A stretch of DNA of 64,000 nt from Bacillus sp. REN3 (lineage in GTDB: Bacteria; Bacillota; Bacilli; Bacillales; Cytobacillaceae), in NCBI RefSeq assembly GCF_017912555.1, contig NZ_JAERSD010000010.1, positions 1-64,000 of the forward strand. The letters run 5' to 3'. Shown here one piece after another: positions 28,308 to 37,885 of this stretch. Position 1 is the stretch's first letter. Every line of letters begins with the position of its first letter. The notes below the pieces were generated by a model. The model made no database searches and had not been told where the DNA came from. It worked only from the letters and a program-made list of their open reading frames with translations. The translations under genes and the position numbers were made by a program.

Positions 28308-28568
28308 ATGACAAGGATCATTGCACTCATCATCATGCTGATACCAGGATTTATCGCAGCATTGGGGATTAAATTGATGCGCGATATGGTATTTGGCATT
28401 TTGCAGTCACCATTTCCATACTTATGGCTCCAATTCCTCGCAGGACTTGTTTTTTTCCTTGCAGGTTTAGGCTTTGTGGCCGGGTTCATTCTCCACAGAG
28501 ATCGAAAAAAGAATAAAGTCCAGGCAATCTTCAGGATTCCGGACAGCAAAAAACAAAACAGGCCATGA
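28308..28568 (+). CDS. yqzF: YqzF-type DUF2627 membrane protein
   Basis: 86 aa with two hydrophobic helices (about residues 3-22 and 40-62) and a basic C-terminal tail, matching the DUF2627 family. Function unknown. ATG 28308 follows GAAGGGA; earlier in-frame starts lack an SD. It is divergent from bkdR and convergent with the glycerophosphodiesterase, with which it shares a terminator. Confidence 0.8.
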   Translation: MTRIIALIIMLIPGFIAALGIKLMRDMVFGILQSPFPYLWLQFLAGLVFFLAGLGFVAGFILHRDRKKNKVQAIFRIPDSKKQNRP

Positions 28569-28585
28569 CACATCAGGCCTGTTTT
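28555..28585. terminator. shared bidirectional terminator of yqzF and the glycerophosphodiesterase
   Basis: AAAACAGGCC (28555-28564) pairs with GGCCTGTTTT (28576-28585). The 11-nt loop contains both convergent stop codons. Confidence 0.9.
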
Positions 28586-29304
28586 GCTTTTCTTTTAATT
28601 TTCCTTGCCTTAACCGGGTCATCCGTTATCACAGCACTGCAATCAACCTTGAAAAGCCGCTCAAGTTCCAGCTCACTGTTCACAGTGTACGGCCGTATTT
28701 TTATCCCATGTTCATTTGAAGCGAGGATGATTTCGTCCTTTGCTGCCCGATAATGAGGATGGAAGCCCTTTGCCCCGATGGACTCCGCATAAATCCATGG
28801 CATATACAGCCCTTCTGCCAGCAAAGGGGCAATCTCAATTTCCGGGGCAATCCTGCTGCAATATACGATGCTATAATGATTGAAGGATGAGAGGATGATC
28901 CTTTCAGACAAATTGAATTCCCTTACCATAGAAACAACCATTTCCTCCATCCCTTTGTAAGGAAATACCCCATTCTTCAGCTCGATATTGCAAAACAATT
29001 CCGTTCCGGATACCCAGTCGAGAACCTCTCTTAACGCAGGAATAGGCTCCTTTGCAGAATCGGCACCATGGAATCCCGCATCCAGTCTCCGGAGTTCAGA
29101 TAAAGTGAAATCCTTGACGAAACCTGATCCATCTGTTGTCCGGTCAACTTTTTCATCATGAATGACAACAAGGCTGCCGTCTTTCGCCATTTGCACATCA
29201 AGCTCGATCCCATCCGCTCCGGCTTTTTCCGCCTCGGAAAATGCTTTCATTGTATTTTCTGGAAAAGCAGCTTTATATCCACGATGAGCGAAAATGTGTG
29301 TCAC
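28573..29304 (-). CDS. yqiK: glycerophosphodiester phosphodiesterase (YqiK type)
   Basis: 243 aa cytoplasmic GDPD TIM barrel that hydrolyses glycerophosphodiesters to glycerol-3-phosphate and an alcohol. IFAHRGYKAAFPENT at about residues 3-17 has the catalytic His and the ENT motif, GIELDVQMAKDGSLVVIHDEKVDRTTDG has the metal Glu/Asp and the second catalytic His. No signal peptide. GTG 29304 is nine bases after AAAGGTG, whereas the in-frame TTG at 29310 is too close. Confidence 0.9.
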   Translation of the reverse strand: MTHIFAHRGYKAAFPENTMKAFSEAEKAGADGIELDVQMAKDGSLVVIHDEKVDRTTDGSGFVKDFTLSELRRLDAGFHGADSAKEPIPALREVLDWVSGTELFCNIELKNGVFPYKGMEEMVVSMVREFNLSERIILSSFNHYSIVYCSRIAPEIEIAPLLAEGLYMPWIYAESIGAKGFHPHYRAAKDEIILASNEHGIKIRPYTVNSELELERLFKVDCSAVITDDPVKARKIKRKAKQA

Positions 29305-29343
29305 ATGCAATCACACCTTTATCAAAAAAATTTGGAAGTTAAA

Positions 29344-29514
29344 TTAAGGCTCCAGCGGCTTTCTTGATCGAACATGGATGGTCAAAGAATCCGTTCCGCG
29401 AGAAAAGTCCTGAATCATCCGTCCTGCCGCCAAGTGCATTGTCTTTTGACCCGGTCTGACTTTCACAAACTCGCAATGGCGCCTATGGTAAAAATAAAAG
29501 ACCAACGCAGTCAT
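29344..29514 (-). CDS. possible small basic protein of unknown function
   Basis: 56 aa from ATG 29514 (MTALVFYFYHRRHCEFV...), after a weak AAAAGG. The composition (many Arg/His, VRPGQKTM, SLTIHVRSRKP) looks protein-like, and the minus frame is open to TTG 29565. There is no good SD and I do not recognise the family. It could be a remnant. Confidence 0.25.
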   Translation of the reverse strand: MTALVFYFYHRRHCEFVKVRPGQKTMHLAAGRMIQDFSRGTDSLTIHVRSRKPLEP

Positions 29515-29712
29515 TGGCCTTTTATCATCTTCTATTTCTGTTTCCTTCCATGCTCTCTCTTTCAACTTAGCACAGGGGAATGTTCTTAGGCACCCGGAGG
29601 TACTCCCTGCTCCGGATTTTCCATTAGTATTATCTCAACACAGCCTGGAGGTTAAGCAATTTTATTTTCAATCTGAGTTACATGCACTATGCTTCCATTC
29701 AGCATTGATAAC

Positions 29713-29731
29713 AAAAACGATCTTCGTTTTT
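29713..29731 (-). terminator. terminator of spo0A
   Basis: AAAAACGA (29713-29720) pairs with TCGTTTTT (29724-29731), loop TCT, beyond the spo0A stop. Confidence 0.6.
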
Positions 29732-29764
29732 ATAAATATTATGATGATTTCAAGCCTAACTCTT

Positions 29765-30559
29765 TCAAGAAGCTTTATGCTCAAGACGCAATTTGTCCGC
29801 AACCATCGCGATGAATTCGGAATTCGTCGGCTTTGCCTTGGACATCGAAACGGTGTAACCAAACAAGGAAGAAATTGAATCAATATTTCCTCTGTTCCAT
29901 GCAACTTCTATAGCATGGCGGATCGCACGTTCCACACGGCTCGCTGTCGTATTGAATTTCTTGGCAATATCAGGATAGAGAACCTTCGTGATTGAGCCAA
30001 GAAGTTCAATATCGTTATAAACCATGGAAATCGCCTCCCTTAAATACATATATCCCTTGATGTGGGCAGGGACACCAATTTCATGGATGATGCTCGTGAT
30101 ACTGGCATCAAGATTCTTGGGCTTTGACTCAGTGTTCGATCTTCCGTAATTGAGTGAAGAGGACTTCCTGCCCGAGGTTTTTGCCTTGCCGCTAACCTGG
30201 CGGATATGCCCCGCAAGGTTATCCATATCGAAAGGTTTTAGAATGAAATAAGAAGCACCAAGCTCTACCGCTTTTTTTGTTACGTCTTCCTGACCAAAAG
30301 CAGTCAGCATGATCACGTTCGGGATGATAGCCTTCTCCATATCCCTTAGTTTCTCAAGCACTGCAAGCCCATCCAAATGAGGCATGATGATGTCCAGCAG
30401 CATGACGTCCGGATTTGTATCTTCAAGCATTTCCAGACATTCCTGGCCATTATGCGCAACCCCTACAACTTCCATATCATCCTGTGAAGAAATATATTCC
30501 TCCAGAAGCCTCACTAATTCTCTGTTATCATCAACGACGCTCACTTTAATTTTGTTCAC
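29765..30559 (-). CDS. spo0A: sporulation master response regulator Spo0A
   Basis: 264 aa. N-terminal receiver domain (about 1-120) with acidic pocket VVDDNREL and phosphoacceptor in [13 protein letters not shown] near residue 55, plus TAFGQED and YFILKPFD. After a hinge comes the Spo0A C-terminal DNA-binding domain (about 145-264), whose recognition region contains [20 protein letters not shown] and [11 protein letters not shown]. In its phosphorylated form it binds 0A boxes. The real start is GTG 30559, nine bases after GGAGG; the in-frame TTG at 30577 overlaps the SD. Confidence 0.98.
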   Translation of the reverse strand: MNKIKVSVVDDNRELVRLLEEYISSQDDMEVVGVAHNGQECLEMLEDTNPDVMLLDIIMPHLDGLAVLEKLRDMEKAIIPNVIMLTAFGQEDVTKKAVELGASYFILKPFDMDNLAGHIRQVSGKAKTSGRKSSSLNYGRSNTESKPKNLDASITSIIHEIGVPAHIKGYMYLREAISMVYNDIELLGSITKVLYPDIAKKFNTTASRVERAIRHAIEVAWNRGNIDSISSLFGYTVSMSKAKPTNSEFIAMVADKLRLEHKAS

Positions 30560-30626
30560 TGCTTGGTTCCTCCTCAATCCGATATAATCACATTTTTTAT
30601 TCTCTAATTCCTATTCTAAATGACTA

Positions 30627-30764
30627 ATTCGACAATGCAACAGAAATTCCTCTTATTTTTAATTTTTTCTTGAAAATGCAATATTTTCTATTGATTGCTC
30701 TTGTTTCCTTCGTTTTTCGACTTATTTCGTCAGTTGACAAGAAGAATGATGGAGTTTTGTCGAA
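30627..30764 (-). promoter_or_regulatory. spo0A sigma-H promoter and 0A boxes
   Basis: The minus strand carries AGGA, 17 bases, GAAT (30627-30651), the spacing of the sigma-H promoter of spoVG. A 0A box TGTCGAA (30628-30634) overlaps its -10. A second TGTCGAA on the plus strand is at 30758-30764. This resembles the autoregulated Ps promoter of B. subtilis spo0A. Confidence 0.65.
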
Positions 30765-30794
30765 TTTTCTTTATATTTTTGAATTATCCACAAA

Positions 30795-30818
30795 AAATGG
30801 CGGCAGCTGCCGCCATTT
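30795..30818 (-). terminator. terminator of spoIVB
   Basis: A perfect 24-bp palindrome built on AAATGGCGGC / GCCGCCATTT with an AGCT loop; the minus strand then runs into TTTTTT-rich sequence. Confidence 0.88.
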
Positions 30819-30828
30819 AATCCATGAT

Positions 30829-32121
30829 TTAACTCGCTTGTTCTCTCGGTTTTTCATAAATATCGATTCCGGCTTCATTCAGCATCCATTCGATATGGAC
30901 ACCATACCCACTGGTTGGATCGTTCACAAAAACATGTGTGACAGCGCCAATCAGCTTGTTGTCCTGGATAATCGGACTCCCGCTCATTCCCTGGACAATG
31001 CCCCCGGTTTTTTCAAGGAGCTCCGGGTCTGTAACTTTGATGACCATTCCCTTTGTTGCAGGGAATTTTTGTGGAATCGTGCTGACGATTTCAATGTCAA
31101 AAAGCTTCACTTCATCGTTGTTCACAACTGTTAAAATCTTTGCAGGCCCTTCTTTCACCTGATGGGAAAGAGCAATTTGAAGCGGCCTATCAAAAACGCC
31201 ATTTTTAATATCTTTGTTCAATTCACCAAAAATCCCAAAAGGGCTGTTCCTTTTAATATTCCCGATGATTTCCCTGTCAGAAGAAAATCGTGCCAGTTTC
31301 TCTCCCGGATCGCCTTTTCCGCCTTTTTCAATCGAAGTCACTGTGGAGCGGACAATCTGCCCATCTTCGACGACAATCGGCTTTTTCGTATCCATATCGG
31401 ATATCACATGGCCGAGGGCTCCATATTTTTTTGATTCAGGATGATAAAATGTCATCGTCCCTATTCCGGCAGCCGAATCCCGGATATACAATCCGAGTTT
31501 ATAAATACTTTCATGAACATCTTTTTTGGGCTGGATACGGGCTTTAATCTTTTCGTTCTCTCTTTTCAGCACGAGGTCCAAAGGCTTGCCATCCTGTCCT
31601 GCCTTTTTTACAATTTCACCAACATCAGCAAGTTTTTCAATTTGGCTGCCATTGATTTCAGTGATGATATCACCTTTTTGGACTCCGGCTTTTTCTCCCG
31701 GAGAAACTTTGCCTTCTTCCGCCTGTACTTGGTGGTGTCCGACCACAAGAACACCGATTGTATTCAATTTCACACCGATTGACTGTCCTCCCGGCATAAC
31801 CCTGAAGTCCTTTAAAACATTCACATCGACTTTTTTCACAGGGAAACCAGCAAGCTCCAGAACCATTTCATTCTTTCCCGGTTCTTTTGCTTCCAGAGCC
31901 ACAAGCTTTCCTTTTCGCTCAACTGCTATGCTTGAATTCCCTTCCGGGGCAGAAGCAGATACCGAGCTTGCCGGAAAATCAAATTTTTGACCCTCGAACA
32001 GGGTTATATCACCTGGAATTGACAAGTATTCATGTACTGGTTTAGCAAAGCCTAAAGCAATTAATGAAACAAGGAGAATTCCACCAATTAATTTTCTGAG
32101 AAAATCACTTTTCAAATCCAT
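30829..32121 (-). CDS. spoIVB: SpoIV B serine peptidase (stage IV sporulation)
   Basis: 430 aa forespore-secreted protease that starts pro-sigma-K processing by cleaving SpoIVFA. One N-terminal transmembrane/signal segment (about residues 9-30), a PDZ domain at about 110-190 ([32 protein letters not shown] region), then the S55 peptidase domain with [11 protein letters not shown] (catalytic His) near residue 235 and QGMSGSPII near 375 (catalytic Ser). Good SD GAGGAG. Located between recN and spo0A, as in all Bacillus. Confidence 0.97.
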   Translation of the reverse strand: MDLKSDFLRKLIGGILLVSLIALGFAKPVHEYLSIPGDITLFEGQKFDFPASSVSASAPEGNSSIAVERKGKLVALEAKEPGKNEMVLELAGFPVKKVDVNVLKDFRVMPGGQSIGVKLNTIGVLVVGHHQVQAEEGKVSPGEKAGVQKGDIITEINGSQIEKLADVGEIVKKAGQDGKPLDLVLKRENEKIKARIQPKKDVHESIYKLGLYIRDSAAGIGTMTFYHPESKKYGALGHVISDMDTKKPIVVEDGQIVRSTVTSIEKGGKGDPGEKLARFSSDREIIGNIKRNSPFGIFGELNKDIKNGVFDRPLQIALSHQVKEGPAKILTVVNNDEVKLFDIEIVSTIPQKFPATKGMVIKVTDPELLEKTGGIVQGMSGSPIIQDNKLIGAVTHVFVNDPTSGYGVHIEWMLNEAGIDIYEKPREQAS

Positions 32122-32170
32122 TCACTCTCCTCGCTTCTTGTCCACACACACATCGAAATGGCTACATCTT

Positions 32171-32201
32171 TAATTTTGCCTCGAGCCGTTGCATTTATAA
32201 C
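32171..32201 (-). promoter_or_regulatory. candidate forespore (sigma-F/G) promoter of spoIVB
   Basis: The minus strand has GTTATA (32196-32201), 15 bp, and GGCAAAATTA (32171-32180). The -10 fits the GGnnAnAnTR pattern; the -35 is partial. Confidence 0.45.
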
Positions 32202-32213
32202 CTGTATAACAAT

Positions 32214-32242
32214 AAAAAAGCTACCCTTTATGGATAGCTTTT
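32214..32242 (-). terminator. terminator of recN
   Basis: AAAAGCTA (32216-32223) pairs with TAGCTTTT (32235-32242), with A's before it giving U's on the minus-strand RNA. It abuts the recN stop. Confidence 0.75.
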
Positions 32243-33933
32243 CAAGTCACAGCTTTCATTTTATGCGCAAGCTCCAGAAGTTCTTCTGCATGCTGCCTTG
32301 TCAGGTCGGTAATTTCCACTCCAGAAATCATCCTGCCGATTTCTTTTGCTTTTTCGTCCCTCGTTAGCGGTGTCACCGATGTCTTCGTCCGTCCATTCCT
32401 GATTTCCTTTGCGATATACAAGTGTGTGTCGGCCATTGCGGCAACTTGTGGAAGATGGGATATGCAAAGCACCTGTGATCCTGTCGAGACGTTATAGATC
32501 TTTTCGGCGATTGATTGGGCCACACGACCGCTGACCCCGGTATCCACTTCATCGAAAATGATCGAGGTAACACCCTGATGCTTGGAAAAGATACTTTTAA
32601 GCGCAAGCATGATCCGCGACAGTTCTCCGCCAGAAGCAATTTTGGACAGGGGCTTCACAGGCTCTCCGGGATTGGTTGAAATGTAAAACTCCACCTTATC
32701 CACACCGTTCTTTTGGAAGTTATCTGGATCTGATTGGATTTTTAATTCGAAAATCGCTTTTTCCATATACAGTTCCTTAAGTTCTTTATGGATAAGTTTC
32801 GTTAATTTCTTCGCCCATTTTTTACGTGTTTCCGTTAATTGCTCTGCTTCAAGCTGCAAATCTTTTTTCAGGGAAGCAAGCTCTTTCTCTAATTGGCCAA
32901 TATGGACCTCTTTATTTTCCAGCGTCTCAATTTCTTCTTCGATTTTGGATGCATATTCGAGGATTTCTTCTATCGTCCTGCCATATTTTCTTTTCAGCTG
33001 GTTGATTTCATTTAGCCTCTCCTCAATTTCATTGAGGCGCTGCGGGTCGTATTCAAGAGAGTCAAGTTCATTCCGAATCGTCCTTGCTGCATCTTCCAGA
33101 GTGTAGAAGCTGTTGGATACAGACTCTGCCACCGCCTGATAGGCTGGGTCAAGTTCTGAGGCAGTTTGCATATTATCCATGACCATCGCAATCCAGTCGA
33201 GTCCCTTCTGCTCACCTTGCAGGGCTGAATAACTCGTTTGGATGCTTTCAAAGATCCGCTCGAAATTGGCAAGCTTCCGTTTTTCCTCGGACAAATCATC
33301 ATCTTCATTGATTTTTAAGTCGGCAGATTGGATTTCATCCAGCTGGAATTGAATCAAGTCAAGGCGGTGGGCCATTTGCTGTTCGTTTTCACTTAAGTTC
33401 TTCAATTTCTTCTGTGTCAGTTCAAATGACCTGTATACTTGCTGATATCCTGCGAGATCCGGTTCAATTTCCTCTGAACCAAATTGGTCCAGGAGGATGA
33501 TATGCTTGGTTTCATCCATGAGTTCCTGATGTTCGTGCTGGCCATGGATGTCGATCAGTGTGGAACCCACTTCTCTCAATACCGCGATGGTGACAAGCTT
33601 CCCATTTATCCGGCATACACTTTTGCCGTTCCTGGAAATGTCCCTTCGCAGCACAACCATGCCATCTTCTATATCAATCCCGAATTCGGATGCCTTCGTG
33701 TAACATGGATGGTTTTCTCCTTCAATGAAGAACAAGCCTTCAATTTCAGCTTTATCTTCTCCATGGCGGACAAATTCCGAGGAGCCCCTGCCGCCGACTA
33801 GAAGATGGATCGCATCGATAATGATCGATTTCCCTGCGCCTGTTTCTCCAGTCAGTACGGTCAACCCTTTCTTAAAGGATATTGACAGATTTTCGATTAT
33901 TGCGAAATTGCTTATCGATAATTCATTTAACAA
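32242..33933 (-). CDS. recN: DNA repair protein RecN
   Basis: 563 aa SMC-like ATPase that joins early double-strand-break repair. Walker A GETGAGKS is at about residues 29-36. A long coiled-coil region (about 150-370) separates it from the signature KIASGGELSRIMLAL and Walker B VTSIIFDEVDTGVSG near 455. The start is TTG 33933, seven bases after GGGGTGA; codons further upstream run into the argR tail. It follows argR by 16 bp. Confidence 0.95.
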   Translation of the reverse strand: MLNELSISNFAIIENLSISFKKGLTVLTGETGAGKSIIIDAIHLLVGGRGSSEFVRHGEDKAEIEGLFFIEGENHPCYTKASEFGIDIEDGMVVLRRDISRNGKSVCRINGKLVTIAVLREVGSTLIDIHGQHEHQELMDETKHIILLDQFGSEEIEPDLAGYQQVYRSFELTQKKLKNLSENEQQMAHRLDLIQFQLDEIQSADLKINEDDDLSEEKRKLANFERIFESIQTSYSALQGEQKGLDWIAMVMDNMQTASELDPAYQAVAESVSNSFYTLEDAARTIRNELDSLEYDPQRLNEIEERLNEINQLKRKYGRTIEEILEYASKIEEEIETLENKEVHIGQLEKELASLKKDLQLEAEQLTETRKKWAKKLTKLIHKELKELYMEKAIFELKIQSDPDNFQKNGVDKVEFYISTNPGEPVKPLSKIASGGELSRIMLALKSIFSKHQGVTSIIFDEVDTGVSGRVAQSIAEKIYNVSTGSQVLCISHLPQVAAMADTHLYIAKEIRNGRTKTSVTPLTRDEKAKEIGRMISGVEITDLTRQHAEELLELAHKMKAVT

Positions 33934-33949
33934 GCGACCGTCACCCCAT

Positions 33950-34399
33950 TTACAGCATTTCAAGGAAACGATTCGCAATCACTTCCGTGTCATCCGGTGA
34001 ACGGCAAATGATCAAGATGGTATCGTCTCCGCAAATTGTTCCAAGTATATCATCCCAGTCGAGATTATCAATCAATGCACCGATTGCATTAGCGTTCCCA
34101 GGCAAAGTCTTCATGACCAATAAATGCCCCGCATGGTCGATTCTCACGAAGGCATCCACCAGCGCCCTTTTGAGCTTTTGCAATGGGTTGAAACGCTGGT
34201 CGGCAGGCAGGCTGTATTTATACCTTCCATCAATCAAAGGCACCTTAACAAGGTGCAGCTCTTTGATATCCCTTGAGACAGTAGCCTGGGTGACATTGAA
34301 ACCAGCACTTTTCAAACGGTCAACAAGCTCGTCCTGTGTCTCAATGTCTTTGCTGGCAATCAGTTCGCGAATTTTAATATGTCGTTGTCCTTTATTCAT
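33950..34399 (-). CDS. argR: arginine repressor ArgR/AhrC
   Basis: 149 aa, same length as B. subtilis AhrC. Winged-helix DNA-binding domain at residues 1-70 ([30 protein letters not shown]) and a C-terminal hexamerisation/arginine domain with [11 protein letters not shown] (arginine-binding Asp pair) near residue 125. With arginine it represses biosynthesis and activates catabolism. ATG 34399 has AGAGGTGAAAAGG upstream. The artPQM transporter in this window is a natural candidate target. Confidence 0.97.
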   Translation of the reverse strand: MNKGQRHIKIRELIASKDIETQDELVDRLKSAGFNVTQATVSRDIKELHLVKVPLIDGRYKYSLPADQRFNPLQKLKRALVDAFVRIDHAGHLLVMKTLPGNANAIGALIDNLDWDDILGTICGDDTILIICRSPDDTEVIANRFLEML

Positions 34400-34926
34400 C
34401 CTTTTCACCTCTATAAATGCATCCAACACATCTTTTCTTATAAATATTTATACTCATATGTTAGCCGATTTCTCCAGATTGTACAATCATTGGTGGCTGT
34501 CAGTCAGTAGGATTTGAAAGAAATTGACAAAACATCGAACGAAATATGTATGGTACATGCATGATCTTCCCTATTAAGCAAGTCCTTATACCAAGGAGCC
34601 ACAAACCGGTTTGCTGCAATTATCCGTGACCGCTTCCGCCTGTTCTACTTTAAACAGAATTACCAGTCCTGCGGAAAAGTAGTCAACACATCACGTCGTA
34701 CGGCTTATGCGGCTTGGATAAAACATATGAGCAGACTGGCCGCGAAAACAACTTTGCCTCCATGTTATTTTCCTCGACACTCCCCAAGTTGTCATAAGAA
34801 TGCGGCTCAGCCCGGAACATTTACTTTTCCGGACTGTTTCCATTACCGCAGCTTCGCAGATAAGCAAGCCAGAGATGGAAGAAATAGCTGGAGGCGGACA
34901 GTGTGCATGCATTTGCCCCAAAAAAA
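34400..34926. other. intergenic region between argR and tlyA
   Basis: About 525 bp. 34439-34452 is a perfect palindrome TATAAATATTTATA near the argR start, possibly promoter or operator. From 34560 to 34920 no gene, repeat unit or RNA was recognised; the mixed base composition suggests degraded sequence. Confidence 0.4.
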
Positions 34927-34947
34927 AATAGGCATTTAATGCCTATT
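34927..34947 (-). terminator. terminator of the dxs-tlyA unit
   Basis: AATAGGCAT (34927-34935) pairs with ATGCCTATT (34939-34947), loop TTA, overlapping the tlyA stop, with a run of eight A (T on the minus strand). Confidence 0.9.
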
Positions 34948-35785
34948 CTTCATGGGTTTGTTTTGTTTTCAGCTCGCGGTGGGCTTCCGAAACCACATCC
35001 TGAGGAGGAGTTCTGAACAAGAGCTGTCCTTTTTCTTTGGGATTGTTCCATTGAAGGTGAAGGAGGAATTCGATATTCCCGTCGCCTCCAGTGATAGGCG
35101 AGTAAGAAAGATCGCAAACATCATAACCTTCGCCAAGCGCAAACTGGATGATCCGTTCAAGGACCTCTAGATGCACTTTCTTGTCCCTAACAATGCCTTT
35201 TTTTCCGACTTGTTCACGCCCAGCCTCGAATTGCGGTTTAACCAGGGCGACAATGTCGCTGCCCGTCGCCAGCAATTTTTTCAAAACCGGCAGGATGAGA
35301 CGCAATGAAATGAACGAGACATCGATGCTTGCGAAGTCCGGTATTCCGCGCGTCAAATCTTCTGGCTTCACATAACGGAAATTTGTCCTCTCCATTACGA
35401 TAACCCTTTCATCCTGGCGAAGTTTCCATGCCAGCTGATTATAGCCAACATCCAGTGCATAGGACTTTTTCGCTCCGTTTTGGAGGGCACAATCGGTGAA
35501 GCCGCCCGTGGATGCCCCAATATCGAGCAATGTCTTTCCTGTAATATCCAGTTGAAAAACCTTCAGGGCTTTCTCCATTTTAAGTCCGCCCCTGCTGACA
35601 TATGGGAGCGCATTCCCTTTCACGGTCAGGGGAATGTCACTGTTCACCTTCTCACCTGGCTTATCAAGCCTGGATTCATTTGAATAGACAAGTCCTGCCA
35701 TGATAGTCCGCTTGGCCTTTTCCCTCGTATCCGCGAGGCCCCTTTCAACAAGGAGTACATCCAATCTTTCCTTTTTGTTCTTCAT
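34943..35785 (-). CDS. tlyA: TlyA family rRNA (cytidine-2'-O)-methyltransferase
   Basis: 280 aa. An S4 RNA-binding domain (residues 5-65, RLDVLLVERGLADTREKAKRTIMAG) followed by an FtsJ-like SAM methyltransferase domain with LLDIGASTGGFTDCAL near residue 85 (SAM motif I) and IVALVKPQFEAG near 185. TlyA homologues methylate 16S/23S rRNA; older annotations call them haemolysins. Starts 3 bp after dxs. B. subtilis yqxC. Confidence 0.92.
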   Translation of the reverse strand: MKNKKERLDVLLVERGLADTREKAKRTIMAGLVYSNESRLDKPGEKVNSDIPLTVKGNALPYVSRGGLKMEKALKVFQLDITGKTLLDIGASTGGFTDCALQNGAKKSYALDVGYNQLAWKLRQDERVIVMERTNFRYVKPEDLTRGIPDFASIDVSFISLRLILPVLKKLLATGSDIVALVKPQFEAGREQVGKKGIVRDKKVHLEVLERIIQFALGEGYDVCDLSYSPITGGDGNIEFLLHLQWNNPKEKGQLLFRTPPQDVVSEAHRELKTKQTHEE

Positions 35786-35788
35786 TTA

Positions 35789-37681
35789 TTACGCCCTTTT
35801 TTGTTTTTGCCTTGCGAGCCTTTGGATCCGCAAAACAACATCATCTTTTGTCATTCCGATTTCCCTCAGCAGTTCATCGACACTACCGTGTTCAATGAAT
35901 TGATCCGGGATTCCCATACGGTCTATTTCGGCTTTATGGAAGCCGAGCTCCTGTGCAGTCTCAAGGATATAGCTTCCGAATCCTCCCTGGAGTACGGCTT
36001 CTTCGATAGTCAATATCGGGATATTTTCCATAAAGATGCTTGTAAGCATTTTTTCATCAAGTGGTTTAATAAAACGCGCATTTACAACGCGGACTGAAAT
36101 CCCCTGCTTTTCCAAGGTTTCAGCCGCTTCGAGAGCCATTGGGATGGTTGTGCCAAATGTCAGGATGGCGGCATCGTCACCTTCCCGCAAGACTTCCCAT
36201 GTCCCGATTGGAAGTGCCTTAAGCTCTTCATCCATAGGCACTCCGAGGCCATTGCCACGAGGATAACGCATGGCAATCGGCCCCTCATCATATGCTAGGG
36301 CTGTATAAACCATGTGCTGCCCTTCGTTTTCATCCTTAGGCATCATTAATACCATATTCGGAAGATGCCTTAAAAACGCGATATCAAAAACGCCCTGGTG
36401 TGTCTCTCCATCAGCTCCAACCAGTCCTGCTCGATCAATGCCGATGAAGACGTTCAGGTTCTGGCGGCAGATGTCATGGACAACCTGGTCATACGCACGC
36501 TGCAGGAAGGTTGAATAAATGGCTAAAAATGGCTTCATGTCCTGGGTTGCAAGCCCGGCAGCAAAGGTCGCAGCATGCTGCTCTGCGATGCCCACATCAA
36601 TCATCCTGTCTGGGAATTCACTAGCGAACCCCTCCAGTTTGGAACCCACTGGCATTGCAGGGGTGATTGCGACTACCCGGCTATCGGTGCGGGCGATTTT
36701 CCTTACCGTTTCACTGACCAGCTTGCTCCATGCAGGCGGGGCGGATTTTGGCTTGACGAAGTCCCCGGTGTCCATCTTGTAAGGACCAGTGCCATGCCAA
36801 GTGCCGATCCTATCCGTTTCGGCAGGGGTAAATCCTTTCCCTTTCTTGGTGATCACATGCAAGAGTACTGGACCCTCCTGCTTTTTAGCATAATTAAGAT
36901 TCTCGAATAGATTCTCGTAATTATGTCCATCTACTGGGCCAAGATAGGTGAATCCCAATTCTTCAAAGAATATGCCGGATACAAATAAATATTTCAAGCT
37001 ATCCTTTATTCTTTCGGCAGTTGCCGCTAATTGAGAGCCTACCGCAGGCACCTTTTTCAAAAGATATTCAAGCTCGTCCTTGACCCAATGATATTTCCCC
37101 GCAGTCCTTAGACGGCCAAGGACGTTGTGCAAGGCACCGACATTAGGGGCTATTGACATCTCATTGTCATTCAGGATGACAATGAGTTTCTTTTTCTCGT
37201 GCCCGATATGATTCAATGCTTCAAGGGCCATTCCCCCTGTAAGAGCTCCATCACCGATGATGGGGACGATATGGGAATGCTCGCCTTTCAGGTCCCTTGC
37301 GATCGCCATGCCCATTGCGGCTGAAAGGGAGGTAGAGCTATGGCCAGTTTCCCAGACATCATGTTCACTTTCGACCATTTTCGGGAATCCGCATAATCCT
37401 TTATACTGTCTTAGAGTATCGAAATCACATGCCCTTCCAGTCAATATTTTATGAACATATGACTGATGACCAACATCCCAGATCAATTTATCCTTCGGAC
37501 TGTCAAAGCATTTATGCAATGCTATCGTGAGCTCCACAACACCCAGATTTGGGCCGATATGCCCTCCTGTCACTGATAATTTTTCGATCAAAAACTGCCG
37601 AATCTCCCCGCTTAATGTTTCCAGTTCCTTAATGGAAAGGTTTTTTAAGAAGGAAGGGTCTTTTATTGATAAAAGATCCAT
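35789..37681 (-). CDS. dxs: 1-deoxy-D-xylulose-5-phosphate synthase
   Basis: 630 aa ThDP enzyme. It condenses pyruvate and glyceraldehyde-3-phosphate, the first step of the MEP isoprenoid pathway. ThDP motif [18 protein letters not shown] begins near residue 147, and [13 protein letters not shown] follows. The transketolase pyrimidine domain contains [12 protein letters not shown] and [12 protein letters not shown]. Full length. The SD is weak (GTGGTCCGGA). Next to ispA, so the isoprenoid genes are grouped. Confidence 0.97.
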   Translation of the reverse strand: MDLLSIKDPSFLKNLSIKELETLSGEIRQFLIEKLSVTGGHIGPNLGVVELTIALHKCFDSPKDKLIWDVGHQSYVHKILTGRACDFDTLRQYKGLCGFPKMVESEHDVWETGHSSTSLSAAMGMAIARDLKGEHSHIVPIIGDGALTGGMALEALNHIGHEKKKLIVILNDNEMSIAPNVGALHNVLGRLRTAGKYHWVKDELEYLLKKVPAVGSQLAATAERIKDSLKYLFVSGIFFEELGFTYLGPVDGHNYENLFENLNYAKKQEGPVLLHVITKKGKGFTPAETDRIGTWHGTGPYKMDTGDFVKPKSAPPAWSKLVSETVRKIARTDSRVVAITPAMPVGSKLEGFASEFPDRMIDVGIAEQHAATFAAGLATQDMKPFLAIYSTFLQRAYDQVVHDICRQNLNVFIGIDRAGLVGADGETHQGVFDIAFLRHLPNMVLMMPKDENEGQHMVYTALAYDEGPIAMRYPRGNGLGVPMDEELKALPIGTWEVLREGDDAAILTFGTTIPMALEAAETLEKQGISVRVVNARFIKPLDEKMLTSIFMENIPILTIEEAVLQGGFGSYILETAQELGFHKAEIDRMGIPDQFIEHGSVDELLREIGMTKDDVVLRIQRLARQKQKRA

Positions 37682-37806
37682 TCCGGACCACTCACTTTCA
37701 TTTCTGACTTATTTTCCGTGTATTGTTTAACATTATTGTTAAGAAGTTGTTATTAATAACATATATTAAGTAAAACATTCTTTTCAAGCCAAAGCACAAA
37801 ATTGTA

Positions 37807-37840
37807 AGAAAAAAGCCGCCAACACAGTTGTGCTGACAGC
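37807..37840 (-). terminator. terminator of the unit ending with ispA
   Basis: GCCGCCAACAC (37815-37825) pairs fully, with G-U pairs, with GTGCTGACAGC (37830-37840). The minus strand continues TTTTTT. dxs must therefore have its own promoter in 37682-37800. Confidence 0.85.
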
Positions 37841-37885
37841 AAATTATACCATATAATCACGCCACCCTCAATATTGCTTCCGGTT

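Noticed and set aside
34439-34452. TATAAATATTTATA palindrome as an ArgR autoregulatory box
   Set aside because: It lacks the TGAAT/ATTCA half-sites of an ARG box; any AT-rich promoter could contain it.
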